Counted from the stretch's first letter, positions 9,456 through 18,992 are shown. The stretch: 64,000 bases of DNA from Edaphobacter lichenicola (GCF_025264645.1 NZ_CP073696.1:248001-312000); one strand, 5' to 3'. Numbers and translations: made by a program. The notes: generated from the letters alone by a model not told the origin.

Positions 9456-10322
9456 TTACAGGAAACGGAGATCCGGGAGTGGTGGGAGTACATCGACCTC
9501 CGCAGCATATTGCCGGAAGAGTTCGATGGCACGAATGCAATCCGTGTTGAGGACATAGTGAATGTTGTGCGAAAGATAGTGCCGGATCGTAACAGGCGGA
9601 ATCGCGATGCGCGGGGTCCACTGCTCGACCAGGCGTTCGATGTTGAGCAGGCCGTGGTTGCGCGATGTCTCGAGGTCCTCGACCAGTTGCGCGGCGGTGA
9701 TGCCGGGGCTGCCAAGAGCCTGTGGCCGGACGGCCCAGACGGCCGCAACCCACGGATGACCGGTGTGGCGATGCCATTCGTGGGCCAGATCGAACCACTC
9801 GCATGGGCCAATCGCAGCTTCAATCTCTTCGCGGGCCTCGAGGGCGAGCAGGGCTGGGTCGCCGATCAGTACGGCCGCATCAGCCTGTTGCAGCATCGTG
9901 ATGGGATCAGCCTCTGAAGGAAGAAAGGTCGGGTGGTTATTCGCAAATTTGCGAAAGAGGATATTGGCATAAGCGAGCGAGCTGCGCGATGCTGTATCAG
10001 CTGCGACCGTTTTTACGATGCTAAGCGTATGAGGACGCTTGATGATGAGTTGGATCGAACGGACTTCGCTTAACGAGGCAATCGTGCAGCCTGGAACAAT
10101 CGCCAGGTCTGGAGTGAGCGCCGCAATTGGGATGAGCCCCAGGTCCGCGCGGCCAGCAAGCAGCTCAGCCGCGCACAGGGACGGCTGGGTGTAATGAAGA
10201 ACGTAACGTTGAGCTAGCTCAGCGGCGAGCGGCGCGTGTTCGAAGTCCCACATCAGGGGGGCCGGGTTAAGGAAGTTGATGGCAGCGACGCGAAGCATGG
10301 ATGATGACGATAGTTGGCTCAA
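9456..10322 (-). CDS. mqnA: Chorismate dehydratase (menaquinone biosynthesis, futalosine pathway)
   Basis: A 288-residue MqnA, which dehydrates chorismate to 3-enolpyruvylbenzoate, the first step of the futalosine route to menaquinone. It has the periplasmic-binding-protein-like fold without a signal peptide: AAINFLNPAPLMWDFEH at the start, a GRADLGLIPIAAL segment, and VLIGDPALLA in the second lobe. The other mqn genes are not in the window. The reading begins at 10322; a second ATG at 10298 (MLRVAAINFLN) matches the usual family start and may be the real one. The first bases overlap the region just upstream of the divergent DUF3565 gene. Confidence 0.9.
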   Translation of the reverse strand: MSQLSSSSMLRVAAINFLNPAPLMWDFEHAPLAAELAQRYVLHYTQPSLCAAELLAGRADLGLIPIAALTPDLAIVPGCTIASLSEVRSIQLIIKRPHTLSIVKTVAADTASRSSLAYANILFRKFANNHPTFLPSEADPITMLQQADAAVLIGDPALLALEAREEIEAAIGPCEWFDLAHEWHRHTGHPWVAAVWAVRPQALGSPGITAAQLVEDLETSRNHGLLNIERLVEQWTPRIAIPPVTIRHYLSHNIHYVLNTDCIRAIELFRQYAAEVDVLPPLPDLRFL

Positions 10323-10358
10323 AGGTCTAGTTTATTGGATGTTGCAGGGAGGCGTACG

Positions 10359-10568
10359 GTGCAGCGACGCGTGGCCGGTTTTTATCAGGATGAACAGATG
10401 CATTGGGTAGCTCGTCTGGACTGCGGCCACGGGCTCCATGTTCGCCACGATCCACCATGGACGATACGCGAATGGGTTATCACGGAAGAGGGAAGAGACG
10501 CTCGAATCGGGAGTTTGATGGAGTGCAAGCTGTGTGATGACGAGCTGACAAGCTCGAATGGAGGCTGA
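10359..10568 (+). CDS. Small DUF3565 protein with Cys/His motifs
   Basis: A 69-residue protein with RVAGFYQDEQMHWVARLDCG, then CGHGLHVRHDPPW and CKLCDDE, the pattern of the DUF3565 family. The spaced Cys and His residues suggest a small metal-binding fold, but no function is known. The open frame extends to a TTG at 10314, but a GTG at 10359 with GGGAGG six bases ahead is the better start. Its stop overlaps the upstream reading of the next membrane-protein gene, so the two may be co-transcribed. Confidence 0.75.
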   Translation: MQRRVAGFYQDEQMHWVARLDCGHGLHVRHDPPWTIREWVITEEGRDARIGSLMECKLCDDELTSSNGG

Positions 10569-10618
10569 TGGCAGCAGGCTCGCGATCAACGCAGGTCATT
10601 CGTGGAGGGAGCAAAATA

Positions 10619-11401
10619 ATGGATGGATTACTGAAGATGGGCCGACTCTTCTTTGCCATTGCGATGGCGTTCTTTGGCGTACAGTACTTTATCTATGCCA
10701 GCTTGATGAAAGGCCCAATACCAGGCCCGCCATGGATCCCTGGAGCGCATTGGTTGGCGTGGCTGACCGGAGTTGCATTTGTAGCCATCGCGGTAGGCAT
10801 CGCAATTGAAAAGCGTGCGCGGCTTGTAGCCATGCTCCTTGGAGCCGCGCTGCTTCTGAATATCTTGTTACTCCACGTATTTAGCCTGATCACCCAACTC
10901 CACAACCCCGCCCCCTGGACCGACACCTTCGAACTCCTGTCGCTATGCGGCGCTTCCTTTATTCTGGCGAGTGTTCTGCCGCTGGACGAGCCAACATCTT
11001 TAAAAGACAACGTTCTTTCACCACTAGCCACATCGTTCGCCATAGCTGGCCGCTTCGTCTTCGTGATCTCGCTGGTCATCTTTGCCATACAGCACTTTAT
11101 CTATGCGCGCTTCGTTGCGACCTTAGTGCCGCGATGGATTCCCGGACACCTGTTCTGGGCGTACTTTGTTGGCGTGGCCTTTATCGGCGCTGCGTTGGCC
11201 ATCGCGGCGAAGGTGCAGGCGAAACTCGCAGCCCTACTCCTCGGAACGATGTTCCTCCTCTGGGTTCTTGTTCTTCACCTGCCACGCGTCGCGGCTGCAC
11301 CGGGCAACGGAAACGAAGTCACGAGCCTCTTCATTGCGTTGGCGATGAGCGGCGCAAGTTTCATTCTTGCTTTTAGTCTTACGCGTGACCCATCCGTTTG
11401 A
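10619..11401 (+). CDS. Integral membrane protein made of two homologous halves
   Basis: A 260-residue membrane protein with about eight hydrophobic segments in two repeated halves. The first half reads AFFGVQYFIYASLM ... PPWIPGAHWLAWLTGVAFVAIA ... and the second FAIQHFIYARFV ... PRWIPGHLFWAYFVGVAFIGAA; each half ends with a GASFILA motif (CGASFILASVLP, MSGASFILAFSLT). The layout suggests duplication of a four-helix DoxX/DoxD-like unit; this is inference. The ATG at 10619 has GGAGGGAG upstream and is preferred over the one at 10568, which would overlap the previous stop. No transport motif is visible. Confidence 0.75.
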   Translation: MDGLLKMGRLFFAIAMAFFGVQYFIYASLMKGPIPGPPWIPGAHWLAWLTGVAFVAIAVGIAIEKRARLVAMLLGAALLLNILLLHVFSLITQLHNPAPWTDTFELLSLCGASFILASVLPLDEPTSLKDNVLSPLATSFAIAGRFVFVISLVIFAIQHFIYARFVATLVPRWIPGHLFWAYFVGVAFIGAALAIAAKVQAKLAALLLGTMFLLWVLVLHLPRVAAAPGNGNEVTSLFIALAMSGASFILAFSLTRDPSV

Positions 11402-11512
11402 TCATCACCCCACGCGAGATGAGATACATTGACGGTGGCGAGTCTCTTTCGACGAGCAGCACACGTCGCAGGCTAGCAGAGCAGCACGGCAGATGAATGA
11501 AGAGGACGCTGA

Positions 11513-12697
11513 ATGGGTTCGGTGCAGCAAGACGAGGCGATAGTACGCGAACAGGCAAGAATGGCGTGGATGGCGTTGACTCTGACGCCAGGCATGGGGC
11601 CCACAAGAATATGGAAGGCGATGAATCGCCTCGGTGCAGCCGAGCGAATCTTCCAGGCTTCGCTGACCGAACTCGAAGGGCTGGGAATGCCCGCGCAGTC
11701 GGCGCAGTTTGTCTTCGAAGGCAAAGCTCGCACAGCGGCTGAGGATGAGATGAAGCGCGTCGGCGAAGCAGGCGGCACTGTTCTTACACCAGAAGACGAA
11801 GCCTATCCCGAACGACTACGCGAGATCTACGATCCCCCCGCAGTGCTGTGGATTCGCGGCGATGCAACGTTGCTCGCTCGACCGGGAATCGCCGTCGTAG
11901 GAACACGTCAGCCGTCGCCCTACGGAGCCGGCATGGCGGAGCTGCTCTCGCGCGATCTTGCCAATCGTCGCATGGTGATCCTGAGCGGCATGGCCCGCGG
12001 TGTCGACACGGCGGCACATAGGGGAGCGATCGAAGCAGGAGGAAAAACCGTCGCCGTCTGGGGCACCGGCATCGACGTCATCTATCCCAAAGAGAACAAG
12101 AAGCTGGCCGAGAGCATCGTCGCGACGGGCGGAACCATCGTGAGCGAATATCCTCTCGGGACCTTCCCCGCGCCGCAGAACTTTCCTATCCGCAACCGCA
12201 TCCTCAGCGGAATGAGCGTCGGCGTGCTGGTCATCGAGGCTGCAGAGTACAGCGGCACAAGAATTACAGCACGTTGCGCCATGGAGCAGAATCGCGACGT
12301 CTACGCGGTTCCGGGCAACGTCACAAACAAGAACGCATGGGGCCCTAACACACTGATAAAGCAGGGTGCTAAGCTCACAGCCACCTGGGAGGACATCTGG
12401 GAAGATCTCCCCTCCCAGATACGGCTCCAACTCGAGGATGAGAGCATAGCCGCCGGCGAGGGCGTTGAATCGAAAGCAGGAGGGGCTGCATCTCTATTTA
12501 ACGATACGCCGCTTCCGGAGCACGAGAGGATCGTCTTTGACCGGTTGCGTCACGACGAATCCACGCAACTCGACGAGCTGATCGAGCAGTTGGAGGCGCA
12601 GTTAGGATCCGCAGAGATCTTTACCGCGCTCTTCGAACTCGAGCTCGCAGGTCGCGTGAGACAGTTGCCCGGAAAAAATTATGTTCGGGCGTTTTGA
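11513..12697 (+). CDS. dprA: DNA processing protein DprA
   Basis: A 394-residue DprA/Smf protein that loads RecA onto incoming single-stranded DNA during natural transformation. An N-terminal SAM-like helical region (WMALTLTPGMGPTRIWKAM) is followed by the extended Rossmann fold: VGTRQPSPYGAGMAELLSR, LSGMARGVDTAAHRGAIEAG, and GTGIDVIYPKEN. A winged-helix C-terminal domain (HERIVFDRLRHDE ... ELELAGRVRQLPG) completes it. The start has AGAGGA six bases ahead. No other competence gene is adjacent; the order dprA-topA is common in bacteria. Confidence 0.95.
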   Translation: MGSVQQDEAIVREQARMAWMALTLTPGMGPTRIWKAMNRLGAAERIFQASLTELEGLGMPAQSAQFVFEGKARTAAEDEMKRVGEAGGTVLTPEDEAYPERLREIYDPPAVLWIRGDATLLARPGIAVVGTRQPSPYGAGMAELLSRDLANRRMVILSGMARGVDTAAHRGAIEAGGKTVAVWGTGIDVIYPKENKKLAESIVATGGTIVSEYPLGTFPAPQNFPIRNRILSGMSVGVLVIEAAEYSGTRITARCAMEQNRDVYAVPGNVTNKNAWGPNTLIKQGAKLTATWEDIWEDLPSQIRLQLEDESIAAGEGVESKAGGAASLFNDTPLPEHERIVFDRLRHDESTQLDELIEQLEAQLGSAEIFTALFELELAGRVRQLPGKNYVRAF

Positions 12698-12967
12698 GCC
12701 GTATTGAGGGATTTGATTCCCGCGATGATGTCATCCCGGCACAGAATGATGTAAGTTCATGCTCTTATTCGACTTGGCGAGTTATCCACAGCGTGGATCC
12801 ACTCGTCGGATCAAGTCGCCGTGTTATGACCTTCTCAGCTGCCTTTCGTCTGTATTGAAATCGGGATGGGATGACGGGTTTGCGGAAACCGTGTTAGGTT
12901 CGCAATGGAATCAGGAAGTACGGAACGTTTCGCCTCGGCGTTGCGTTCTGGTGGATGAAGGGAACAA
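12698..12967 (+). promoter_or_regulatory. dprA-topA intergenic region with one perfect DnaA-box-like 9-mer
   Basis: A 270-base gap. The only recognisable element is TTATCCACA at 12782-12790, an exact match to the DnaA box consensus. A 74-codon open frame here (12759-12983) overlaps the topA start and has no protein-like features, so I leave it out. A single 9-mer can occur by chance in 64 kb. Confidence 0.3.
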
Positions 12968-15877
12968 ATGGGGAAATCATTAGTCATCGTTGAATCGCCG
13001 GCCAAGGCGAAGACGATTGGTAAGTATCTCGGTAGCGACTACGTGGTGGAGGCCTCGATCGGCCACATCATGGATCTGCCGAAGAACGACATCGGCGTAG
13101 AGCTGAAGAAGCGGACCTTTGAGCCGACGCTCATCGTGTCTCCGGGCAAAGAAAAGGTAGTAGAGCGGCTCAAGAAGCTGGCCTCGAAGGCCGACATGGT
13201 TTACCTGGCGCCCGACCCTGACCGCGAAGGCGAGGCGATTGCCGCACATCTCTCCATCCAGCTGCTGCCGATGATGAAGGACAAATCGAAGGTTCGACGT
13301 GTCACCTTCAACGAGATCACGAAGAAGGCTGTGCAGGCTGCATTCCTTCAGGCAAGAGATATAGATGAGGACCTCGTCGACGCGCAACAGACGCGACGAG
13401 TCCTCGACCGTCTGGTGGGCTATCAGGTCTCTCCGCTCTTGTGGGACAAGGTGCGCCGTGGCCTCTCGGCCGGACGAGTCCAGACCGTAGCTCTTCGTCT
13501 GATCGTCGAGCGCGAACAGGAGATCAACGACTTCAACCCGGTCGAGTATTGGACGATCGACGCGCAACTCGAACCTACTGCAAATAAACAGAGCTTCACA
13601 GCACGATTCGTCGGCGTCAATGGTGTGCCCGCACGCGTCGCCCACGGAAAAGATGAAGAGGGTAAAGAGCTCTTCCTCTCCAACGCCCTGCCCGATAAAG
13701 AAGCGGTCGATGAGGTCGTCGGCGAACTGAAGGTTGCAAAGTGGAGCGTGCGCTCCGTCGAAAAGAAGGAGCGTAGAAACAATCCGAAGGCACCCTTCAC
13801 GACAAGTAAGTTGCAGCAGGATGCGGCTGGACGCCTTGGATTCAACGTGCGCCGCACCATGGGTGTAGCGCAGCGTTTATATGAGGGTGTTGAGATCGGT
13901 GCCGAGGGAACGGTCGGTCTTATCACCTACATGCGTACCGATTCGACCCGTGTCAGCTCGGATGCCATCGCCGAGGCGCGCGAGTTTATCGGCAAACTGG
14001 GCGCAAAGTATCTGCCGGCAAGCCCGAATGAATATGCGGGCAAAAAGCAGGTTGAAGCGCAGGACGCTCACGAAGCCATTCGCCCCACGAGCGTGAAGTA
14101 CACGCCGGATTCGATCAGAAAATATCTTAGCGACGAGCAGTACAGGCTCTACAAGCTCATCTGGCAGCGATTCGTCTCCAGCCAGATGACGCCTGCGATC
14201 TTCGACCAGACAACGGTCGATATCGTCGCGCAGGCGAAGCTCTCGTATGACTTCCGCGTGACCGGCAGCGTGCTCAAGTTCGAGGGACATCTCAAATTTG
14301 AAGAGGAAGAGAAGCGCGCACGTCAGGCAGCGAAGGACAAGGCCGCAAAAGAAGAGATGGCTGCAAAGCAGCAGGTCGATGGTGCGGACAATCTGACTCA
14401 GGCTGAAGTCGAGGAAAAAGAAGACGAAGAACGCAGGTTGCCGGAGTTGAGCAACGGCGAAGCACTGCGTCTCGAAAAGCTTGATCCGCTGCAAAAGTTT
14501 ACGCAGCCGCCGCCGCGTTACAACGAAGCAAGCCTCGTCAAGACTCTCGAAGAAAAGGGAATTGGCCGGCCTTCCACCTACGCGTCCATCATTAATACAA
14601 TTCAGGATCGCGACTACGTGAAGAAGATCCAGTCGAAGTTTATTCCGACTGAGATCGGCACCGTTGTCACCAAGCTGCTGGTGAAAAACTTCCCCTACAT
14701 CTTCGACACAGCCTACACCGCAACGCTTGAGGGCGAATTGGATGCGGTGGAAGACGGCACGGAGAAGTGGACGGATCTGCTAAAGGGGTTCTACGACCAC
14801 TTCGAAAAAGAGTTGAACGTCGCCAGCGACAACATGGAAGACGTCAAGCGCATGGAGCAGAAGACCGACGAGGTCTGCGACAACTGCGGCAGCCCGTTGA
14901 TCTTGAAATGGGGCAAGTTTGGCAGCTTCTACTCGTGCAGCAACTTCACCAAGGTAAAGCCGATAACCATCGCAGCAGGCCCTTGGAAGAAAGACCCGAA
15001 GGCTGTAACTAAAAAAGTTACAGATGCGTTTGCCTTCCCATTGATCGTAAAGGCGACAACGGAAGACGTAGTTGAGTTCTCCAAAGAGGTGGGCGATGCG
15101 AAGGAGATGGCAGCAGCCATCCATCACGCCGCCGAACACGGGAAGAAGGTGACCGCCGAGCCAATCAGCTGCGACTTCACGAAGGAAAACTTCGCCGCCA
15201 AGCCAGACCTCAGCGCACCGGGAGCCGACGAAGTAGCAGAAGAGGAGTTCTGCGACAACTGCGGCCGCGTGATGGTGCTGCGCAACGGCCCATGGGGACC
15301 GTTCATGGCCTGTCCCGGCTACAACGAAGATCCGCCCTGCAAGACGATTCGCAAGCTGAACCAGAAGGTGCAGCAGAAGCCGCCTGTGCAACTCGAAGAG
15401 TCTTGCCCGAAGTGCGGCAAGCCACTGCTTCTTCGCAACGGCCAGTATGGCGAGTTCATCAGTTGCAGTGGCTATCCCAAGTGCAAGTACATCAAGCAGG
15501 AGCTGCTGGATGTGAAGTGCCCGAAGGACGGCGGCGACATTGCCGTGCGCAAGACCAAGCGCGGCGATCTCTTCTACGGCTGCGTCAACTATCCGAAGTG
15601 CGACTTCGCCTCCAACCTCAAGCTCGTCAACCAGACCTGCCCGAAGTGCGACAGCGCGTACGTTCTTGAAGTTGTGAACGACAAAGGCACGTACCTCGTC
15701 TGCCCGAATAACCGTGAGGCGCTGCCGAAGCGGCGCAAGAAAAAGGGCGCTCCTGAAGAGGAGCCAACCACACCGCCGTGCACCTACGAAAAGAAGATAG
15801 CCGGACCGGCTCCTGTACCTGTCCTCACCCGGCCCGACCCGGAGAAGACCCGCGCGATCGTAGAGAGCGTAGCCTGA
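12968..15877 (+). CDS. topA: DNA topoisomerase I
   Basis: A 969-residue type IA topoisomerase that relaxes negative supercoils. The TOPRIM domain at the start (SLVIVESPAKAKTIGKYLG ... APDPDREGEAIAAH) is followed by the gate domains; the active-site Tyr is in GLITYMRTDSTR. A charged insertion (about 445-485, Lys/Glu-rich) lies before LPELSNGEAL. The C-terminus carries five zinc-finger-like modules, some degraded: the first lacks its fourth Cys and is followed by about 80 non-finger residues, two are intact (CDNC...CPGYNEDPPC and CPKC...CSGYPKC), one has lost its second Cys (CPKDGG), and the last ends in a basic tail. The RBS is AAGGGAA. It is longer than the E. coli enzyme. Confidence 0.97.
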   Translation: MGKSLVIVESPAKAKTIGKYLGSDYVVEASIGHIMDLPKNDIGVELKKRTFEPTLIVSPGKEKVVERLKKLASKADMVYLAPDPDREGEAIAAHLSIQLLPMMKDKSKVRRVTFNEITKKAVQAAFLQARDIDEDLVDAQQTRRVLDRLVGYQVSPLLWDKVRRGLSAGRVQTVALRLIVEREQEINDFNPVEYWTIDAQLEPTANKQSFTARFVGVNGVPARVAHGKDEEGKELFLSNALPDKEAVDEVVGELKVAKWSVRSVEKKERRNNPKAPFTTSKLQQDAAGRLGFNVRRTMGVAQRLYEGVEIGAEGTVGLITYMRTDSTRVSSDAIAEAREFIGKLGAKYLPASPNEYAGKKQVEAQDAHEAIRPTSVKYTPDSIRKYLSDEQYRLYKLIWQRFVSSQMTPAIFDQTTVDIVAQAKLSYDFRVTGSVLKFEGHLKFEEEEKRARQAAKDKAAKEEMAAKQQVDGADNLTQAEVEEKEDEERRLPELSNGEALRLEKLDPLQKFTQPPPRYNEASLVKTLEEKGIGRPSTYASIINTIQDRDYVKKIQSKFIPTEIGTVVTKLLVKNFPYIFDTAYTATLEGELDAVEDGTEKWTDLLKGFYDHFEKELNVASDNMEDVKRMEQKTDEVCDNCGSPLILKWGKFGSFYSCSNFTKVKPITIAAGPWKKDPKAVTKKVTDAFAFPLIVKATTEDVVEFSKEVGDAKEMAAAIHHAAEHGKKVTAEPISCDFTKENFAAKPDLSAPGADEVAEEEFCDNCGRVMVLRNGPWGPFMACPGYNEDPPCKTIRKLNQKVQQKPPVQLEESCPKCGKPLLLRNGQYGEFISCSGYPKCKYIKQELLDVKCPKDGGDIAVRKTKRGDLFYGCVNYPKCDFASNLKLVNQTCPKCDSAYVLEVVNDKGTYLVCPNNREALPKRRKKKGAPEEEPTTPPCTYEKKIAGPAPVPVLTRPDPEKTRAIVESVA

Positions 15878-15915
15878 CAACCACGTAGCGGAATAGCACA
15901 AGGATAAGAAGACAG

Positions 15916-16341
15916 ATGGCAACTGCGGCAGATGCAGAGCTGGTACTGAAGCTTTACGAGATGCGGCGCGAAGAGACCCTTCGCCGCGCAAGACGATTCC
16001 TGATCTTCGACTTTCATCCCAAGACGGTCGACGAACTGCGCGTGGTGTCACGGGACACGAAGGCCGAGCACAACGCCTCCTGGCGGCAGGCCATCAGCTT
16101 CTGGGAGATGGCGGCAGCACTGGTCTTGCGCGGGGCACTCGATGCGGATCTCTTCCTGGACACGAGCCCCGAAGGAATTCTCCTCTACGCCAAGTACCAC
16201 CACTTCCATGCCGAGACAGAAAAACAGAGCGGTAACCCGTTTATGCGACAGACGGCAGCCCTGATCGCGAAGTATCCGGCTGCCCAGGCGCTACACGAAG
16301 GCTTCCTGAAAAGCTTCGGGGCCGCCAAAGCGTCCACGTAG
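15916..16341 (+). CDS. Conserved helical protein of unknown function
   Basis: A 141-residue soluble protein, largely helical, opening MATAADAELVLKLYEMRREE, with a central WRQAISFWEMAAALVLRGAL and a KYHHFHAETEKQ histidine cluster. It resembles DUF4760-type proteins only loosely. It lies 39 bases after topA on the same strand, with AAGGAT ahead, and may be read through from topA. I do not recognise a function. The regular codon use and length argue that it is real. Confidence 0.7.
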   Translation: MATAADAELVLKLYEMRREETLRRARRFLIFDFHPKTVDELRVVSRDTKAEHNASWRQAISFWEMAAALVLRGALDADLFLDTSPEGILLYAKYHHFHAETEKQSGNPFMRQTAALIAKYPAAQALHEGFLKSFGAAKAST

Positions 16342-16490
16342 GGAGCCCAGGCCCAGGGAACTGGTTTCCTTTTCTGCATCATTTCTGTTACAAATGCTTT
16401 AAGGCCCTAGGGCCACGGATTCCACGGAGATGGCCCGTCCAGAGTGGCGTGCAGTCCGTAAATCGTTGAAAAGATTGCAGGTAGTGGATT

Positions 16491-16775
16491 ATGGCGAAGG
16501 CAGTTTGGAATGGCCAGACACTGGCCGAGAGCGAAACGTATGAGACGGTCGAGGGAAACATCTACTTCCCCGACGAATCGGTAAAGCGGGAGTTCCTCAA
16601 ACCAAGTTCGACGACCTCCAGTTGCCCCTGGAAGGGTCAGGCACGGTACTACACCATCGTCGTGGATGGCCAGGATAACCCCGATGCGGCTTGGTATTAC
16701 CCCGATCCCAAGCCCGCGGCGCGAAACGTGAAACACCACATCGCCTTCTGGCGCGGCGTCGAAATAACCAAATAG
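16491..16775 (+). CDS. DUF427 domain protein
   Basis: A complete 94-residue DUF427 protein. The family signature is clear: AVWNGQTLAESETYETVEGN, IYFP near residue 25, STTSSCPWKGQARYY, and DAAWYYPDPKPAA. Members are small beta-rich proteins found across bacteria and fungi with no settled function. The ATG at 16491 follows a weak ribosome binding site. It ends in a hairpin shared with the convergent histidine kinase gene. Confidence 0.88.
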   Translation: MAKAVWNGQTLAESETYETVEGNIYFPDESVKREFLKPSSTTSSCPWKGQARYYTIVVDGQDNPDAAWYYPDPKPAARNVKHHIAFWRGVEITK

Positions 16776-16795
16776 CTCACGCCGAAAAGATAGAG

Positions 16796-16820
16796 CGGGA
16801 GAGGCTAACTACCTCTCCCG
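16796..16820. terminator. Bidirectional stem-loop between convergent genes
   Basis: Nine-base perfect arms (16796-16804 and 16812-16820) around a 7-base loop, followed by ACTTACTTTA. It sits between the DUF427 stop and the histidine kinase stop and can serve both. Confidence 0.7.
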
Positions 16821-16827
16821 ACTTACT

Positions 16828-18327
16828 TTAGTACGCCCCGCCACGATCCAGCGGCAGGCGAATCTGGAAACAGGTCGCCCCAGGTTTCGACTCCACCGAC
16901 ACATACCCCGAGTGTTTGCTCACGATGCGTTGAACCGTGTCCAGACCCAACCCAAGGCCGCGCCCCGGAGCCTTCGTTGTGAAGAACGGCTCGAAGATCC
17001 GGCTCTTGATCTCATCGTCGATGCCCGGCCCCGAGTCCCACACCTCAACCAGAGCGAGCTGCCCGCTGAGGTGCGTTCTCAGCTTCAGGGTCCCCTCATC
17101 GTTCATGCTCTCAAGCGCATTTTCGATCAGCGCCGTCCAAACCTGGTTGAGTTCGCTGCCATAGGCGCTGACCGGCGGCAGCTCCGGGTCGAACTCCAGC
17201 TCCACGGTGACGTTCTTCAGCCGTGAATTGAACATAACCAGTGTATTTTCAAGCGACTGCGCCAGATCGACATCCTGAATCGGCGCCTGATCCATGTACG
17301 AGTAGTCCTTAATCGCGCTGATCAGGTCGAAGATCCGAACGGTTGAGTCGACCACCGTCTCGGCCATCCGCTCCACCCGCAGCGAGCTGGCGACCGTCGC
17401 CACGGCGATAGGGAGCACCTCCGGAGCAACGGTGGCGGCAAGCTCGTCCAGCACATCAAATGGCAGGTTGGTCTCAGCGAGCGCCGGAGCAATCGTCCAG
17501 GGCTTCGGCACGTTGTGCGAGTTCAGCCATTGAATCAGCCCCTCTTCCCGGTCGGCCGTAGCCAGCGGGCTCTGCGGCGTCTTGGGAAAGGCCGTATAGG
17601 CCGACATGCGAGCCCTCGCCTTTGCTACCCAGTCGCGATACTGTCCAATCTGTTCATCGGTCAGACAAAGGTTGCCAAACCGGTACTTCTGCTCCCCATA
17701 CTCCCGCAGTTCGCCGAAGAGGCTTGCCGCCGAGCGTTGGGCCGCCGAGGCTGGATTATTCAGCTCATGGGCGAGGTTCGCCGCCAGCTTTCCCAGCGCA
17801 GTCAGCTTCTCGGCCTGCTGCTCCATCCGTGTCACCTCGCGCACCCGATCCAGCAGGGCCGACACACACCGCTGCGCCATCGACGGAATCGCCGCCAGCA
17901 TCGCCGGAAACAATGACTCGTTGACGTCGATCGCCCAGACATTCCCAACCGAGTAGCCCTCGCCGCCATAGTTCTTCATGCGCGAGAAGGGAAGCTTTCC
18001 CGTCATCGAACCGGCCCGCCCGATAAACAGGGCAATCGAGCCAGACTTGCGCCGCACCTGCACCTCGCCGCGCAAAATGAAGTTCATATTGCATGCAGGC
18101 TCATTCTCGCGGAAGACGATAGAGCGATCTCCGCCCACACGCTCGCTGCCATTCGACGCGATCCATGTGTACTCTTCTTCCGTAAGCCCATCCAGCGGAG
18201 TGATCGTACGAAGCGCAGCAACTATCTCGGCAATGGGTGTCGGTGTCGCCGGAGGCCCCGCGAGCTGATCTCCCTGGTTGACCGGCAGTGTGGGGACCAT
18301 GCTTTCATAGCTGTCCAGAGTGGCCAT
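16828..18327 (-). CDS. Cyclic-nucleotide-binding-domain sensor histidine kinase
   Basis: A 499-residue cytosolic kinase. An N-terminal cNMP-binding-like beta-roll (about 40-160, with [25 protein letters not shown] split over the core) precedes a dimerisation domain with the phospho-acceptor His187 in [13 protein letters not shown]. After a long helical insert comes the HATPase domain: ENALESM (N box), WDSGPGID (G1), FEPFFTTK and [11 protein letters not shown] (G2). No transmembrane segment and no receiver domain are present, and no response regulator is adjacent. The ATG at 18327 has AAGGAG ahead and is preferred over 18363. The ligand of the sensor domain is unknown. It overlaps the upstream DUF4174 gene by 23 bases. 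Confidence 0.9.
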   Translation of the reverse strand: MATLDSYESMVPTLPVNQGDQLAGPPATPTPIAEIVAALRTITPLDGLTEEEYTWIASNGSERVGGDRSIVFRENEPACNMNFILRGEVQVRRKSGSIALFIGRAGSMTGKLPFSRMKNYGGEGYSVGNVWAIDVNESLFPAMLAAIPSMAQRCVSALLDRVREVTRMEQQAEKLTALGKLAANLAHELNNPASAAQRSAASLFGELREYGEQKYRFGNLCLTDEQIGQYRDWVAKARARMSAYTAFPKTPQSPLATADREEGLIQWLNSHNVPKPWTIAPALAETNLPFDVLDELAATVAPEVLPIAVATVASSLRVERMAETVVDSTVRIFDLISAIKDYSYMDQAPIQDVDLAQSLENTLVMFNSRLKNVTVELEFDPELPPVSAYGSELNQVWTALIENALESMNDEGTLKLRTHLSGQLALVEVWDSGPGIDDEIKSRIFEPFFTTKAPGRGLGLGLDTVQRIVSKHSGYVSVESKPGATCFQIRLPLDRGGAY

Positions 18328-18811
18328 CTCGAAGCTCCTTCTGCCGCATCGGCATCGAATCAATCAACTGGGTAACCGTCTCCATTGTTACAGGAGTCAG
18401 GGATCTAAGCTTCTCCCCACCATCTTTTCCAACCAAAAGAATAGTGAATTGGCTGGAGCCGACCCTGTACTTGCGAAGCAAAGAGTCGTCAAAGCCGGTC
18501 GAGCGTAGCGGGGGTTCTCGATATTGGATGCCGGTCACCGCCGGAGTGACGCATAAAGCTCCACCTTCTGCATCATGGGACAGCAAAAAGTAAACCGCGA
18601 CCTGCCGCTCCGCCAACTCGCTCTCATGCGCGGCAATCTCCTTGGCCTGCTCGCAAAAAGCCTTTGTATGGCCCGGAGAAAAGACCAGCAGAGGACGAAA
18701 CTGGTCGCGCAGCGAAGCGACACTCCGCACCGGAACGCTCTCCTCAGCACCCTTCCCCATCGCCCCTCCCTGCATTACCAGCATCAGAACGAACAATGAG
18801 GCGCGAATCAT
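18305..18811 (-). CDS. Secreted DUF4174-like protein, coupled to the histidine kinase
   Basis: A 168-residue exported protein. After a signal peptide (MIRASLFVLMLVMQGG) comes a thioredoxin-like DUF4174 pattern: QFRPLLVFSPGHTK, ERQVAVYFLLSHDA and FTILLVGKDGGEKLRS, without a CxxC motif. The start at 18811 has AGGAG ahead; the open frame runs further to 18961 but that part is not protein-like. Its last 23 bases overlap the start of the histidine kinase, so translation is coupled. This coupling suggests it informs or modulates the kinase, although one is exported and the other cytosolic; that role is inference. Confidence 0.78.
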   Translation of the reverse strand: MIRASLFVLMLVMQGGAMGKGAEESVPVRSVASLRDQFRPLLVFSPGHTKAFCEQAKEIAAHESELAERQVAVYFLLSHDAEGGALCVTPAVTGIQYREPPLRSTGFDDSLLRKYRVGSSQFTILLVGKDGGEKLRSLTPVTMETVTQLIDSMPMRQKELRDGHSGQL

Positions 18812-18950
18812 GCCGAACTCCTGGGCAACATGCAACCTATCCTCATTGAGACGGCAAAGGCCCGGAGAAGATATCCGGGCCCTCGAAGTCTCTCGATAAA
18901 ACTCCTCTAAGGCATATTTCTTGTTGCTATAGAGGTGTTCTGTCGCTCCT

Positions 18951-18992
18951 TTTGTTGTCATTCCGCAGCGAAGCGGAGGAATCTGCTTTTGC
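18951..18992 (+). repeat. Copy of a TTTGTTGTCATTCCG...GAATCTGCTTTTG intergenic repeat
   Basis: The segment TTTGTTGTCATTCCGCAGCG ... GGAATCTGCTTTTG closely matches two others at 20181 and 20232, in the same orientation. It contains a short CCGC/GCGG inverted repeat. It lies just beyond the ilvC stop. Confidence 0.6.

Noticed and set aside
12782..12790. Replication origin signal
   Set aside because: Only one exact DnaA box, no cluster, no AT-rich unwinding region, and no dnaA or gidA nearby.
12759..12983. A 74-codon frame ahead of topA
   Set aside because: It overlaps the topA start, lacks a good ribosome binding site and has no recognisable sequence.
14780..16051. A 423-codon minus-strand frame over topA
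   Set aside because: It is antisense to the topoisomerase C-terminal region and has no domain.
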